Source: Staphylococcus sp. NAM3COL9
GTDB taxonomy: Bacteria > Bacillota > Bacilli > Staphylococcales > Staphylococcaceae
Assembly: GCF_001431205.1 (NCBI RefSeq)
Contig: NZ_LGPC01000011.1
Coordinates: forward strand, 248,001-312,000
Direction of reading: 5' to 3'
DNA length: 64,000 nt
Shown here: positions 20,052-29,396 of the stretch, in pieces
Layout of the letters: each line of letters opens with the position of its first letter
How positions within the stretch are numbered: position 1 is the first letter of the stretch
The notes under the pieces: model-generated
What the model saw: the letters and a program-made list of their open reading frames with translations, nothing else
Database searches by the model: none
What the model was told of the DNA's origin: nothing
Position numbers and translations under genes: made by a program

Positions 20052-21278
20052 ATGTCGAATGAAGATAATATCAGACAAGAAAAAAAGAGTGGAAAAGATA
20101 AATTAAAACTGAGTTTTCCAGAGACCCGCTTCATGAAGTTTCTAGGCGGTAAAGATTTGCTTTTTGGTTTGTTGATTTTAATATTAGTTGGTTTTGCAAT
20201 TTTTATATTTGATCAAGTTTCTTACATTTTCAAACCATTTATTATTGTATTTAATACACTTGTAGCACCAATCATTGTTTCGATTATTCTGTATTACTTA
20301 TTAAATCCATTAGTCAATTTAATGGAAAGATATAATATATCGAGAGTTTGGGGCGTTATCATATTATTCTTACTCATCGTTGGTGTAATATCATTGGCAA
20401 TTAATTTACTTATCCCAGTGATTGGTTCCCAATTTAAAAGTTTTGGTAATAATTTCCCATATTATGTCGATAAAGTGAATCAATTTATTGATAGTCTCAC
20501 TAAATTTTCTGTGATATCTAATTTTTACACACAGATTCAAGATCAACTTGATACTTTAGCCAAAAAATTGCCATCTATGGTTTCTGATTATTTCAATGGT
20601 TTTGGATCAAAAATCAAGAACTTCGCTGAAGCATTAGTGAATGTCGGCGTAGTAATAGCTACAACACCATTTATATTATTCTTTATGTTAAAAGATGGCT
20701 ATCGCTTTAAAGATTTCTCTACAAAATTAATGCCACCAAAATTCAGAAAAGATTTTCATGATTTATTAGATAAAATGGGTGTTCAAGTAGGTTCTTATAT
20801 TCAAGGACAAATTGTTGTCTCGTTATGTATTGGAATTTTATTATTTATTGGTTATAGCATTATCGGATTAGATTACAGTTTAATCTTAGCGTCAATTGCA
20901 GCTGTAACGAGTGTAGTACCATATATTGGTCCTACGATTGCGATTTCACCAGCAATTATTATTGCGTTAATTACTTCTCCAATTATGTTATTAAAATTAA
21001 TTCTCGTGTGGACAGCTGTACAATTTATCGAAGGTCATCTTATTTCACCGAATGTAATGGGTAAAACACTGAAAATACATCCACTAACAATTATTTTTAT
21101 CTTGTTAAGTGCGGGTAACTTACTCGGTGTAGTTGGCGTTATTTTAGGTATCCCTGCTTACGCCATTTTAAAAGTACTCATTTCACACTTATATTCTATG
21201 TATAAACGTAGATATAATAAATATTATGGTCAAGATGCAGGTGAGTATCAAACCTCATCAGAAGAAGAAGTTCGTTAA
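20052..21278 (+). CDS. AI-2E family (PerM/YdgG-like) membrane protein
   Basis: Putative exporter or permease of unknown substrate; the AI-2 link of the family name does not hold for all members. 408 residues with a cytoplasmic N terminus of about 30 residues. Paired membrane helices follow (about 35-110), then a soluble segment (about 125-190), then a C-terminal membrane bundle with the family motif V-V-P-Y-I-G-P-T-I-A (about 297) and I-E-G-H-L-I-S-P-N-V-M-G (about 326). It is followed at once by repeats A and B. Confidence 0.85.
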   Translation: MSNEDNIRQEKKSGKDKLKLSFPETRFMKFLGGKDLLFGLLILILVGFAIFIFDQVSYIFKPFIIVFNTLVAPIIVSIILYYLLNPLVNLMERYNISRVWGVIILFLLIVGVISLAINLLIPVIGSQFKSFGNNFPYYVDKVNQFIDSLTKFSVISNFYTQIQDQLDTLAKKLPSMVSDYFNGFGSKIKNFAEALVNVGVVIATTPFILFFMLKDGYRFKDFSTKLMPPKFRKDFHDLLDKMGVQVGSYIQGQIVVSLCIGILLFIGYSIIGLDYSLILASIAAVTSVVPYIGPTIAISPAIIIALITSPIMLLKLILVWTAVQFIEGHLISPNVMGKTLKIHPLTIIFILLSAGNLLGVVGVILGIPAYAILKVLISHLYSMYKRRYNKYYGQDAGEYQTSSEEEVR

Positions 21279-21384
21279 TATAGGCGTATCTTCAATACAA
21301 TTAGTTAGTGCATAGATACAAATAAGAATCTAGGTATAAATATCTTATTCTCAATTTAAAAATACCAACATATTAGTTTTTCTA

Positions 21385-21515
21385 ATGGATTGCACAGTAG
21401 CTGTCTGATATCTAAATGAATTTGTTTCAAGCTCTTGTATTACTTTTTCTAGCCAACCTTGTAGAGCGGGGATACGAAATCAGAATTTGATTTCGTATCC
21501 CCGCTCCTTTTTTAT
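21385..21515 (+). repeat. Dispersed repeat family A, copy 2
   Basis: Same block order as 8636-8775: CACAGTAGCTGTCTGATAT, then TTGTTTCAAGCTCTTGTA, then CCAACCTTGTAGAGCGGGG. It ends with a perfect 19-bp hairpin (21464-21482 with 21488-21506) and TTTTTT. It also terminates the AI-2E gene. Confidence 0.75.
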
Positions 21516-21529
21516 TAGAAAATTTCCAA

Positions 21530-21624
21530 TTTTGAAAGTGTATGCTTGCCTGAGGTATAGATCGAGCCTGTAATATCTCACTCATGCTATTCCCCTAGGT
21601 GTCAGCCCTTTACAAAATTTGTAC
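21530..21624 (+). repeat. Dispersed repeat family B, copy 2
   Basis: Begins TTTTGAAAGTGTATGCTTGC, contains CGAGCCTGTAATATCTCACT and GTGTCAGCCCTTTACAAAA. It lies immediately after repeat A copy 2. Confidence 0.75.
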
Positions 21625-22028
21625 AATAATATCAGTTGATTCAAATATTTAAGTAGGTAATTGAACACATTCTGATTGTTTGTGTTATAAAGTCTCTTAC
21701 AAAGTCACAGACGCAATAATGTGAGACGACGGCTATTAATATCTAAACAGTCGATATACATAACTTCCTAGAATAATAAATTGAGAAGCTATTTAAACTT
21801 TACTTAACCTTATTATTTTATCCTACAATACAATAAATGTGATAAAATAAATGAGTAATATTAATATTAAGGTGTAAAATATTAATGAAAACGGAAGCTT
21901 TGTCGTTTTTATATGCTCTGAATTTCATAACAACTTCACTGTATATCGTATAAAGGATTTAAATGAATATCCACCTAACAATTATGTTATGTAGATGTCA
22001 TTAAAGAATTATTTATTATATTTTATTG

Positions 22029-22057
22029 TTGTGCTATATTTTTTATGACACTATAGA
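22029..22057 (+). promoter_or_regulatory. mprF promoter
   Basis: -35 TTGTGC (22029-22034), 17-base spacer, -10 TATAGA (22052-22057), about 25 bases before the mprF start. This would give a short leader. Confidence 0.6.
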
Positions 22058-22081
22058 AACATTGAAAAGAGAAGTGAAGAT

Positions 22082-24607
22082 ATGACTAAAGAATTAAGAA
22101 ATAAATTATTTTTTATATTAAAAATAGTATTTGCAGTTACGTTATTTATTTTTGTTATTTTCACATTTTATAAAGAGCTTTCGCATATTAATCTTAAAGA
22201 AACAGTAAAATCATTTGGACAAATTAATAGAGTATGGTTAGTTGCATTATTTTTAAGCGGTGGTCTATCTATTATTGTATTATCACTCTATGACGTTCTC
22301 TTAGTAAAAACTTTAAAGTTGAAGCTCTCTTTATTAAAAACCATTCGTATTGGTTATATTGTTAATTCGCTTAATGCTGTCTTAGGCTTTGGAGGTTTTA
22401 TTGGTGCAAGTGTACGTTTTCTATTGTATAAGAACGCATCCGATGATAAAAAGGCATTAGTGCATACAATCTCTATAGTTTTAATATCTATGTTAACAGG
22501 ATTAAGTTTACTGTCTATCCTTGTAGTGATTCACGTATTTGACGTGGCGCATATATTTAGTCCGTTTCCATGGATTCACTGGTTATTGTATATTGTGGCG
22601 CTATTTTTACCACTATTTATTATAGTAACTTATGTAAAACCAGTACAACAATCACATAAATTACTTGGCTTTTATTGCACAGTTGTTTCTGGTATTGAAT
22701 GGATTATAGCGTCATTCGTCTTATACATGGCTTTAGTCATTGTAGGCATACAAATACCATTCTCTATATTTATGGGCATATTTATTATAGCGTCACTATC
22801 AGGTTTGATTAGTTTTATCCCCGGCGGTTTTGGCACTTTTGATTTAGTCGTATTATTAGGTTTGAAAAGTCTAAACGTACCGGAAGAAGAAATCGTTTTA
22901 TCATTACTACTTTATCGTTTCGCATATTATTTATTTCCAGTGTTAATCGCGTTGATGCTTTCTACATTTGAGTTCAGGAGTACTGCAAAACGCTATTGGG
23001 AAGATTCAAAGCTTATGTTACCAGTGAAAGATATGACATCACTTTTAGCATCGTATCAAAAAGATATTATTGTAAGAGTGCCATCATTTTCAATTGCAAT
23101 ATTGCTGATGTATACAGGATTAATATGTTTTTTAAATAATATGGCCATTATATATGATGGCTTATATGATCCGAATCATTATATTTATTACATTATCGTA
23201 TCAGTGCATACATCTGCATGTTTACTTTTATTATTGAATATAATTGGTGTATATTATCTTTCTAAACGGGCTATTTTATTTTCAATGATTTCGATTAGTT
23301 TAATATTTATTGCTACAGCTTATACTTATGCTTCTTTTTTACTACTGAGTTGGCTTGCAGCTATGTTTGTCCTACTCTTGGTATTTTATAGACGCTCGAA
23401 TACGATTAAAAGACCATTTAGATATACTAGGTTGTGGTTAAGTGTCGCTGTTGGTGCGCTTATTTTGTATATCAATCATATTGTTATAGATGGGACATTT
23501 TATACATTAGATATTTATCATTTGGAAATGGACAGTTCAATATTAAGGTATCATTTTTGGTTCACGATTTTACTCGTTGCTATTATTGTGGGCGCAATCG
23601 TCTGGTGGTTTGAGTATCGTTATAGAGTAAAGAACAAAAGTAACAATATTGAATTGTGCGAAGCAATCATAGTGCAATATGGTGGTAATTACTTAAGCCA
23701 TTTAATGTATAGTGGAGACAAGCATTGTTTTATCAATGAAAAAGAAGATGCATTTATTATGTATCGTTATAAATACAGTGCGTATATTGTATTGGGTGAT
23801 CCAGTAGGAAATCCAGAATCATTTCATGAATTATTAGAAATGTTTTATCGCGAAGCACAATACTTAGGTTACGATGTGATATTTTATCAAGTAACTGATA
23901 AATATATGTCACTTTATCATAATTTTGGCAATCAATTTTTTAAGTTAGGTGAAGAAGCGGTTATAGATTTAACTACATTTACTACATCAGGTAAAAAGAA
24001 GCGTGGCTTACGTGCAACATTAAATAAGTTTGATGATCTTAATCTAACTTTTGAAGTGTTAGACCCACCATTTTCACCCAGATTACTTGAGGATTTGAAA
24101 AAAATTAGCGATGATTGGCTAGCAGAAAAAAATGAAATGCATTTTTCTGTAGGTAGCTTTAATGAAAATTATTTATCGCAAGCGCCTATAGCGGTCATTA
24201 AAGATAAAGATCAATCTATCATCGCATTTTGTACTTTAATGCCTACGTATTACAAAGCAACAATTTCTGTAGATTTAATTCGTTGGAAGCCAGGCATTGA
24301 GTTACCTTTAATGGATGGCTTATATTTGAATATGTTGTTATGGGCAAAAGCGCATAATTATGAACATTTTAATATGGGTATGGCTACATTATCTAATGTA
24401 GGGCAAGTGCCGTTCTCATTTTATGGAGAGAAAATCGCAGGTAGAGTGTTTGAACATTTTAATGATTTGTATAGATTTCAAGGTCTCAGAAGATACAAAG
24501 AGAAATTCAATCCTATTTGGGAACCGAGATTTTTAGTTTATAGGAAACATCATTCATTATGGCTTAGTATGTTAAAGGTGATGCGTGTAATTAGAAAGCA
24601 TAAATAA
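22082..24607 (+). CDS. mprF: Phosphatidylglycerol lysyltransferase / flippase MprF
   Basis: Adds lysine from Lys-tRNA to phosphatidylglycerol and flips the product outward, lowering membrane negative charge and giving tolerance to cationic peptides and daptomycin. The 841 residues match the S. aureus length of 840. The N-terminal part (to about residue 515) has some 14 membrane helices, including [11 protein letters not shown] (about 242). The C-terminal soluble DUF2156/GNAT-like synthase domain ends with [11 protein letters not shown] and [13 protein letters not shown]. In S. aureus it is controlled by GraRS; a matching palindrome lies in the upstream repeat. Confidence 0.97.
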   Translation: MTKELRNKLFFILKIVFAVTLFIFVIFTFYKELSHINLKETVKSFGQINRVWLVALFLSGGLSIIVLSLYDVLLVKTLKLKLSLLKTIRIGYIVNSLNAVLGFGGFIGASVRFLLYKNASDDKKALVHTISIVLISMLTGLSLLSILVVIHVFDVAHIFSPFPWIHWLLYIVALFLPLFIIVTYVKPVQQSHKLLGFYCTVVSGIEWIIASFVLYMALVIVGIQIPFSIFMGIFIIASLSGLISFIPGGFGTFDLVVLLGLKSLNVPEEEIVLSLLLYRFAYYLFPVLIALMLSTFEFRSTAKRYWEDSKLMLPVKDMTSLLASYQKDIIVRVPSFSIAILLMYTGLICFLNNMAIIYDGLYDPNHYIYYIIVSVHTSACLLLLLNIIGVYYLSKRAILFSMISISLIFIATAYTYASFLLLSWLAAMFVLLLVFYRRSNTIKRPFRYTRLWLSVAVGALILYINHIVIDGTFYTLDIYHLEMDSSILRYHFWFTILLVAIIVGAIVWWFEYRYRVKNKSNNIELCEAIIVQYGGNYLSHLMYSGDKHCFINEKEDAFIMYRYKYSAYIVLGDPVGNPESFHELLEMFYREAQYLGYDVIFYQVTDKYMSLYHNFGNQFFKLGEEAVIDLTTFTTSGKKKRGLRATLNKFDDLNLTFEVLDPPFSPRLLEDLKKISDDWLAEKNEMHFSVGSFNENYLSQAPIAVIKDKDQSIIAFCTLMPTYYKATISVDLIRWKPGIELPLMDGLYLNMLLWAKAHNYEHFNMGMATLSNVGQVPFSFYGEKIAGRVFEHFNDLYRFQGLRRYKEKFNPIWEPRFLVYRKHHSLWLSMLKVMRVIRKHK

Positions 24608-24622
24608 AGAAGTAATAAATAT

Positions 24623-24665
24623 AAAAGCAACCAACACAAGTTTTATGTGCTGGTTGCTTTTTTTA
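24623..24665 (+). terminator. Intrinsic terminator after mprF
   Basis: 16-bp stem (24623-24638 with 24646-24661) with a T-run, 15 bases after the stop codon. Confidence 0.9.
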
Positions 24666-25057
24666 AGGAGTTTAAAAGTGTTTAATGGTTTCTATAGTTA
24701 ATATCTGGAGAAGTTATTAACTACTTTAAATAAACTAACTGGTAGAACTGCTCTAAATATCATTTGACTCTAACTATATATGAATTTCTCGTTACCCCTT
24801 TGTTAAGGTATAATCATAATATATCACCATTAGAAAACGCTTTCAATGGTAGGGAGTAAGATTATTCAAATAAAAAATGACATTTTATCTACATAATTTC
24901 TTTTTGAAATTAAATTGTATTATTACTATTTTATAAGGGGAGCGCTCGATGAAAAATAAGTGCGCATTATAATTATTTTGATATTAAAAATAGATTCAAT
25001 GAGTCTATCATTTGTAGTAAGATATAGAATAAATTAAAAATATTGGAGCGTATTAAA
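24666..25057 (+). other. Decayed region between mprF and the frameshifted gene
   Basis: About 390 bases with signals but no intact gene. A -10 TATAAT (24809-24814) is followed by a CRE-like site. A good ribosome binding site (AAGGGGAG) and ATG at about 24949 open a frame that stops after seven codons (MKNKCAL). This looks like the promoter and first codons of a lost gene. Confidence 0.5.
24831..24845. promoter_or_regulatory. CRE-like (CcpA) site downstream of an orphan promoter
   Basis: TAGAAAACGCTTTCA matches WTGNAANCGNWNNCW with one mismatch and lies 17 bases after a TATAAT. This placement would give catabolite repression. Confidence 0.55.
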
Positions 25058-25320
25058 ATGAAGAAAATCATAATTGGTACTATTTTAGCCTTATTAGTCA
25101 TTGCATTAATCGTTGCGGGCACGTTTTTATACCAATCCCTTAATTCTAATTTTAAAGGGACAAAAAAGTTTCTCAAATTAATGATCTCAACAAAGAAATA
25201 AGTAACGGCCATCCACCTAAAATAGATGTGTTAGCGCAGCAATTTAGCACAGATTTCATGAATCGTGATACAAGACATGGTTATCATAATGTAGCAAAGG
25301 GGATGCACAAAGATAAATAG
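25058..25320 (+). pseudogene. Small membrane-anchored protein gene, frameshifted at A6-G
   Basis: ATG with GGAG upstream opens a 47-codon frame ending at 25201: MKKIIIGTILALL and a hydrophobic segment to about residue 25 (signal anchor). At 25162-25168 the heptamer A-AAA-AAG stands in the zero frame. A -1 shift there continues into KKVSQINDLNKEIS and on to RHGYHNVAKGMHKDK, giving about 87 residues and a stop at 25318-25320. A third frame (ERHYISLDKDIDML) looks coding up to a terminator at 25374-25408, suggesting a second shift. The likely reading is an inactivated gene; programmed frameshifting cannot be excluded. Family not recognised. Confidence 0.55.
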
Positions 25321-25373
25321 TCATAGTGTTGAGCGACATTACATCTCGTTGGATAAAGATATTGATATGCTAG

Positions 25374-25408
25374 AGCGGTATTTTAAAGTTAAAAGAATAC
25401 CGCTTTTT
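25374..25408 (+). terminator. Intrinsic terminator before rbsR
   Basis: 9-bp stem AGCGGTATT/AATACCGCT followed by TTTTTATTTTTT. Confidence 0.8.
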
Positions 25409-25513
25409 ATTTTTTGAAAAGAGATTTTTAAAACTGCAAATATATCTACAGAAAATTAATCTAATAAATAAAACATACGATTGTTCTATTAAATTAAAAA
25501 AAGTTGTGGTAAT

Positions 25514-25528
25514 ATGAAAGCGATTACA
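25514..25528. promoter_or_regulatory. CRE (CcpA) site overlapping the rbsR leader
   Basis: ATGAAAGCGATTACA is a full match to WTGNAANCGNWNNCW, 18 bases upstream of the TTG start of rbsR. It predicts catabolite repression of the ribose locus. Confidence 0.7.
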
Positions 25529-25546
25529 TTAATTGAGGTGATTTTA

Positions 25547-26512
25547 TTGGCAACAATTAAAGAAGTGGCTCAATTGGCAGGTTGCTCTGTAGCAACTGTC
25601 TCTAGAGCAATCAATAATAATGGTTACGTAAAAGCCCGAACAAGAACACAAATTGAAAGTGCGATTACTCAGCTGAATTATCAACCGAATGAAGCGGCAC
25701 GTACGTTATATAAAAGGAAATCTAAAATGATAGGATTATTGCTTCCAGATATTAGTAATCCGTTTTTTACACTTATTGCTCGTGGTGTAGAAGATGTCGC
25801 TTTGGCACACGGCTACCAAGTATTGATAGGTAATAGCGATAACGATACTGATAAAGCGAAAAATTATCTTTCTACATTTGTAGCACACAATTGTACGGGT
25901 ATGATTTCCACAGCACTAAATGAAAATTTAATTGAAAATACACTCAATTCATATGGTATTCCTTTTGTATTTGTTGATCGTACCAATGATGGTAATAAAG
26001 GGATTTCTACAAATCATTTTGAAGGCGGTCAACTCCAAGCACACGTAATCATTGAAGGACAAGCACAGCACGTATTAATCGTGCATTCTGATTTAAATGT
26101 AGCTGCATTCCAATTACGCGTAAATGGCGTAGAAGCAGTACTTAATCAATATAATGTGGCATTTTGTCGTTGTGAAGAAGATCAAATAGATGACGAAGTA
26201 CAATTCATTAAACAAATACGTCAAAATCATATCGATAGCATTATATGTAGTAATGATTTGATTGCGATTAAAATATCGGGTGTGATTCAACAACATGGAT
26301 TTAAAGTGCCAAAAGAAATACAGCTTGTTGGTTATGATGATATACCATTTTCAAAAATGACATTTCCTCAAATTACAACTATAGATCAATCGGCATATCG
26401 TATAGGTGAACTTGCTGTGTCGAAACTCCTTAATTTATATGATGAGAGAGACGAGAATCATGTTGACCAAGTAGCGATTACAGTGAAGCGGAGGGAAAGT
26501 ACAAGATTTTAA
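25547..26512 (+). CDS. rbsR: Ribose operon repressor RbsR, LacI family
   Basis: Predicted repressor of the adjacent ribose ABC genes, released by ribose or a phosphorylated form. 321 residues. The N-terminal helix-turn-helix is [20 protein letters not shown], followed by a periplasmic-binding-protein-like sensor with [12 protein letters not shown] (about 62) and V-G-Y-D-D-I-P-F (about 268). I chose TTG because GAGGTGA is five bases upstream and the protein then begins at the canonical MATIKEVA. An ATG 33 bases earlier lies inside the CRE. It is probably co-transcribed with or autoregulates rbsDACB; a palindrome in the gap before rbsD is a likely operator. Confidence 0.93.
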   Translation: MATIKEVAQLAGCSVATVSRAINNNGYVKARTRTQIESAITQLNYQPNEAARTLYKRKSKMIGLLLPDISNPFFTLIARGVEDVALAHGYQVLIGNSDNDTDKAKNYLSTFVAHNCTGMISTALNENLIENTLNSYGIPFVFVDRTNDGNKGISTNHFEGGQLQAHVIIEGQAQHVLIVHSDLNVAAFQLRVNGVEAVLNQYNVAFCRCEEDQIDDEVQFIKQIRQNHIDSIICSNDLIAIKISGVIQQHGFKVPKEIQLVGYDDIPFSKMTFPQITTIDQSAYRIGELAVSKLLNLYDERDENHVDQVAITVKRRESTRF

Positions 26513-26521
26513 TGCACAATG

Positions 26522-26535
26522 TGTAACGGGTTACA
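26522..26535. promoter_or_regulatory. Probable RbsR operator
   Basis: Perfect inverted repeat TGTAAC-GG-GTTACA in the 43-base rbsR-rbsD gap, of the size and symmetry bound by LacI-family repressors. It lies upstream of the rbsD ribosome binding site AGGAGGG. Confidence 0.65.
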
Positions 26536-26555
26536 TAAAAAATAGGAGGGATTGA

Positions 26556-26945
26556 ATGTATAAGACAGGTATATTAAATAGCGGAATTTCAAAATTGTTA
26601 AGTGATTTAGGACATACTGATCAAATTATCATTGCAGATTGTGGACTTCCAGTTCCAGAAGGTGTGAAAAAGATTGATCTTGCATTGGAATTTGGAAAGC
26701 CCTCTTTTATAGAAGTATTTAATCTTATAAAAGCGCATATGGAAATTGAACAAATGATATTAGCTGAAGAAATGATAACGCAAAATAATGCATTGTATCA
26801 GACATTATCAGCTGAAAATATTGAAATCCAAATGACATCACATGAGCAATTTAAAGTTCAAAGTAAAACAGTTAAAGCCATCATTCGCACGGGTGAAGCT
26901 AAACCTTTTGCTAATGTTGTAATAACAAGCGGTGTTTTATTTTAA
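26556..26945 (+). CDS. rbsD: D-ribose pyranase RbsD
   Basis: Interconverts beta-pyranose and furanose forms of ribose so that the sugar can be phosphorylated. 129 residues, near the family's 131-139. The N terminus MYKTGILNSGISKLLSDLGH includes the catalytic-type His20, followed by I-I-A-D-C-G-L-P-V-P. The C terminus F-A-N-V-V-I-T-S-G-V is typical. Ribosome binding site AGGAGGGATTG. It is the first structural gene after the putative operator, three bases from the ribosome binding site of rbsA. Confidence 0.95.
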   Translation: MYKTGILNSGISKLLSDLGHTDQIIIADCGLPVPEGVKKIDLALEFGKPSFIEVFNLIKAHMEIEQMILAEEMITQNNALYQTLSAENIEIQMTSHEQFKVQSKTVKAIIRTGEAKPFANVVITSGVLF

Positions 26946-26957
26946 GGGGTGAATAAA

Positions 26958-28451
26958 ATGATGAAGATGGAACAAATATATAAATCATTTGGTCAAAATG
27001 ACGTATTAAGAGGTGTGGATTTTGAAATCGGTGATGGTGAGATACATGCCTTAATGGGAGAAAATGGTGCTGGAAAAAGTACATTGATGAAAATACTTAC
27101 TGGTGTATATAAGTCGGATAGTGGTTTCATTGAAGCAAACGGTGAAACTATTCAATTTAAAAATACCAAAGACGCGGAACTTAATGGTGTGTCGTTCATA
27201 CAACAAGAGTTAAATATATGGCCTAATTTAACGGTGTTAGAAAATTTATTTCTCGGTAAAGAGGAAACAAAGTTTTTAGGTATTGTCGATAATAAGGCGA
27301 TAAAAAAACAGGCAAAATCTATTTTCAAAAAATTAAATATTAATATCGACTTAAATAAAGAGGCAGGCGCACTATCTGTAGGCATGCAGCAAATGTTAGA
27401 AATTAGTAAAGCTTTAATGCAAGATTCAAAAGTCATTATTATGGATGAGCCTACTGCAGCATTAACAAATAACGAGATTGATATTTTATTTGAACAAATT
27501 CGAAAATTGAAAAGTGCAGGTGTATCATTTGTATATATTTCTCATAGAATGGAAGAAATTTTCAGTATTTCAGATCGTATTACGGTAATGCGAGACGGAC
27601 GTTCTATCTTAACTTCTGCAACAAAAGATACGACAAATGAGAAAATTGTTAAGGCAATGATTGGTAGAGATTTAGATAACCAATACCCAGATAGACATTA
27701 CACTCAAGATGAGGAAGTTGTTCTTTCTATAAAAAAACTCAGTTCTACTGAACATAAATTGAATGATATTCACTTTAATCTACATAAAGGTGAAATTTTA
27801 GGATTTAGTGGATTGATGGGTGCAGGACGTTCTGAAATTATGCGTATATTGTTTGGTTTAGATAAGGGGCATATGCAAGTAAAATTGAATGATAAACAAC
27901 TACAGATAAATAATCCTAATCAATCTATCAAACAAGGCTTAGCATTTATCACAGAGAATAGAAAAGAAGAAGGCTTGGTGCTTCAAGATTCAATATTAGA
28001 GAATGTTTCATTACCTGCGTTGAAAAGTTTTTCGAAATCTGGATTTTTAACACGAGGTTCTATGGAGCAATATGCAGAGCAAATGATTCAACGATTGAAT
28101 ATTAAAGGTAAGAAAAATGATGTGTGTGTTGATTTATCAGGTGGTAATCAACAAAAAGTTGTTATTGCAAAATGGATAGCAACCGCACCACATGTCTTAA
28201 TCTTAGACGAGCCTACACGTGGTATTGATGTAGGTGCGAAAAGAGAGATTTATCAATTGATGAATGAATTGACCGAACGTGGGATGTCTATCATTATGAT
28301 TTCATCAGAATTACCTGAAATCATAGGTATGAGTGACAGAGTAGCGGTTGTGCATGAAGGGAATATTGCAGGCGTGTTAGAGAAAGCATTATTAACAGAA
28401 GAACGTATTATGACATTAGCTACTGGAGGGGAAGTACATGACACAGTCTAA
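26958..28451 (+). CDS. rbsA: Ribose import ATP-binding protein RbsA
   Basis: Energises the RbsBC ribose importer. 497 residues with two nucleotide-binding domains. NBD1 has Walker A GENGAGKST (about 35) and Walker B V-I-I-M-D-E-P-T. NBD2 has the degenerate Walker A S-G-L-M-G-A-G-R-S-E usual for this family, then LSGGNQQKVVIAKW and L-I-L-D-E-P-T-R-G-I-D. I chose this ATG because AAGGGGTG lies six bases upstream; a GTG nine bases earlier overlaps that site. The last 14 bases overlap rbsC. Confidence 0.95.
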   Translation: MMKMEQIYKSFGQNDVLRGVDFEIGDGEIHALMGENGAGKSTLMKILTGVYKSDSGFIEANGETIQFKNTKDAELNGVSFIQQELNIWPNLTVLENLFLGKEETKFLGIVDNKAIKKQAKSIFKKLNINIDLNKEAGALSVGMQQMLEISKALMQDSKVIIMDEPTAALTNNEIDILFEQIRKLKSAGVSFVYISHRMEEIFSISDRITVMRDGRSILTSATKDTTNEKIVKAMIGRDLDNQYPDRHYTQDEEVVLSIKKLSSTEHKLNDIHFNLHKGEILGFSGLMGAGRSEIMRILFGLDKGHMQVKLNDKQLQINNPNQSIKQGLAFITENRKEEGLVLQDSILENVSLPALKSFSKSGFLTRGSMEQYAEQMIQRLNIKGKKNDVCVDLSGGNQQKVVIAKWIATAPHVLILDEPTRGIDVGAKREIYQLMNELTERGMSIIMISSELPEIIGMSDRVAVVHEGNIAGVLEKALLTEERIMTLATGGEVHDTV

Positions 28452-29379
28452 ACTATCATTTTCATATTTAGAAAAAATAATTCCATTTATTGGGTTAATA
28501 TTGTTAGTTATTATCATTAGTGTATTAAACAGCGCATTTTTAGAACCATCTAACTTATTTAATTTACTTAGACAAGTATCGATTAATGGCCTTATTGCAT
28601 TTGGTATGACATTTGTTATTTTAACGGGCGGGATTGATTTATCAGTTGGTTCTACATTGGCGTTATCAAGTGCGATGATAGCTATTTTAATGGTATCAGG
28701 TGTAGATTCAATGATTACCTTATTACTTGGTTGTATCTTTGGTGCAGTTCTAGGGGCGATTAACGGTTTGTTAATCACTTTAGGTAAGATGGCACCATTT
28801 ATCGCAACGTTGGCTACTATGACCGTCTTTAGGGGTTTAACATTGGTGATTACGGATGGTAACCCAATTACAAACTTAAATGGGAGCTATGCTTTCCAAT
28901 TATTTGGACGTGGTTACTTTCTAGGCATACCTGTTCCAGCAGTTACAATGTTTGTTACATTTATCATTTTATATATTTTACTACATAAAACAGTGTTTGG
29001 TAGACAAACTTATGCTATGGGCGGTAACGAGAAAGCAGCATTTATTTCAGGTATTAAAGTAAATAAATTAAAAATCATGATTTATAGTTTGGCTGGCTTA
29101 ATGTCAGCAATGGCTGGAGCAATATTAACATCACGTTTAAACTCTGCACAACCAACAGCAGGAATGTCATATGAGTTAGATGCGATCGCAGCAGTTGTAC
29201 TGGGTGGTACATCACTTACGGGTGGTAAGGGACGTATACTCGGCACCTTAATAGGTGTACTTATTATAGGTGTGTTAAACAATGGTTTGAACTTATTAGG
29301 TGTTTCATCATTCTATCAACAAGTTGTTAAAGGTGTAGTGATTATCATAGCTGTATTAATTGATAGAAAGAATAAATAG
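28438..29379 (+). CDS. rbsC: Ribose ABC transporter permease RbsC
   Basis: Membrane channel of the ribose importer. 313 residues with about nine hydrophobic segments. Family block F-V-I-L-T-G-G-I-D-L-S-V-G-S (about 59-72) and L-D-A-I-A-A-V-V-L-G-G-T-S-L-T-G-G-K-G (about 241). The start codon lies inside the end of rbsA with GGAGGGGAA upstream, so the two are translationally coupled. Confidence 0.95.
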   Translation: MTQSKLSFSYLEKIIPFIGLILLVIIISVLNSAFLEPSNLFNLLRQVSINGLIAFGMTFVILTGGIDLSVGSTLALSSAMIAILMVSGVDSMITLLLGCIFGAVLGAINGLLITLGKMAPFIATLATMTVFRGLTLVITDGNPITNLNGSYAFQLFGRGYFLGIPVPAVTMFVTFIILYILLHKTVFGRQTYAMGGNEKAAFISGIKVNKLKIMIYSLAGLMSAMAGAILTSRLNSAQPTAGMSYELDAIAAVVLGGTSLTGGKGRILGTLIGVLIIGVLNNGLNLLGVSSFYQQVVKGVVIIIAVLIDRKNK

Positions 29380-29396
29380 TGTGGGGGGTTAGCAAG

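Larger units (their letters stand above)
21279..22081. other. Long spacer upstream of mprF
   Basis: About 800 bases without an annotated gene. It holds repeat A copy 2, repeat B copy 2 and, inside that, a perfect ACAAAATTTGT palindrome. It also has a 22-codon frame (21884-21952, starts MKTEALSFLYAL) with AAGGTG ten bases upstream, and the mprF promoter. The short frame may be a gene remnant. Confidence 0.6.

Noticed and set aside
21884..21952. 22-codon frame upstream of mprF as a functional leader peptide
   Set aside because: It has a fair ribosome binding site but lies before the mprF promoter, and has no codon bias or stall motif pointing to a role; kept only as a possible remnant.
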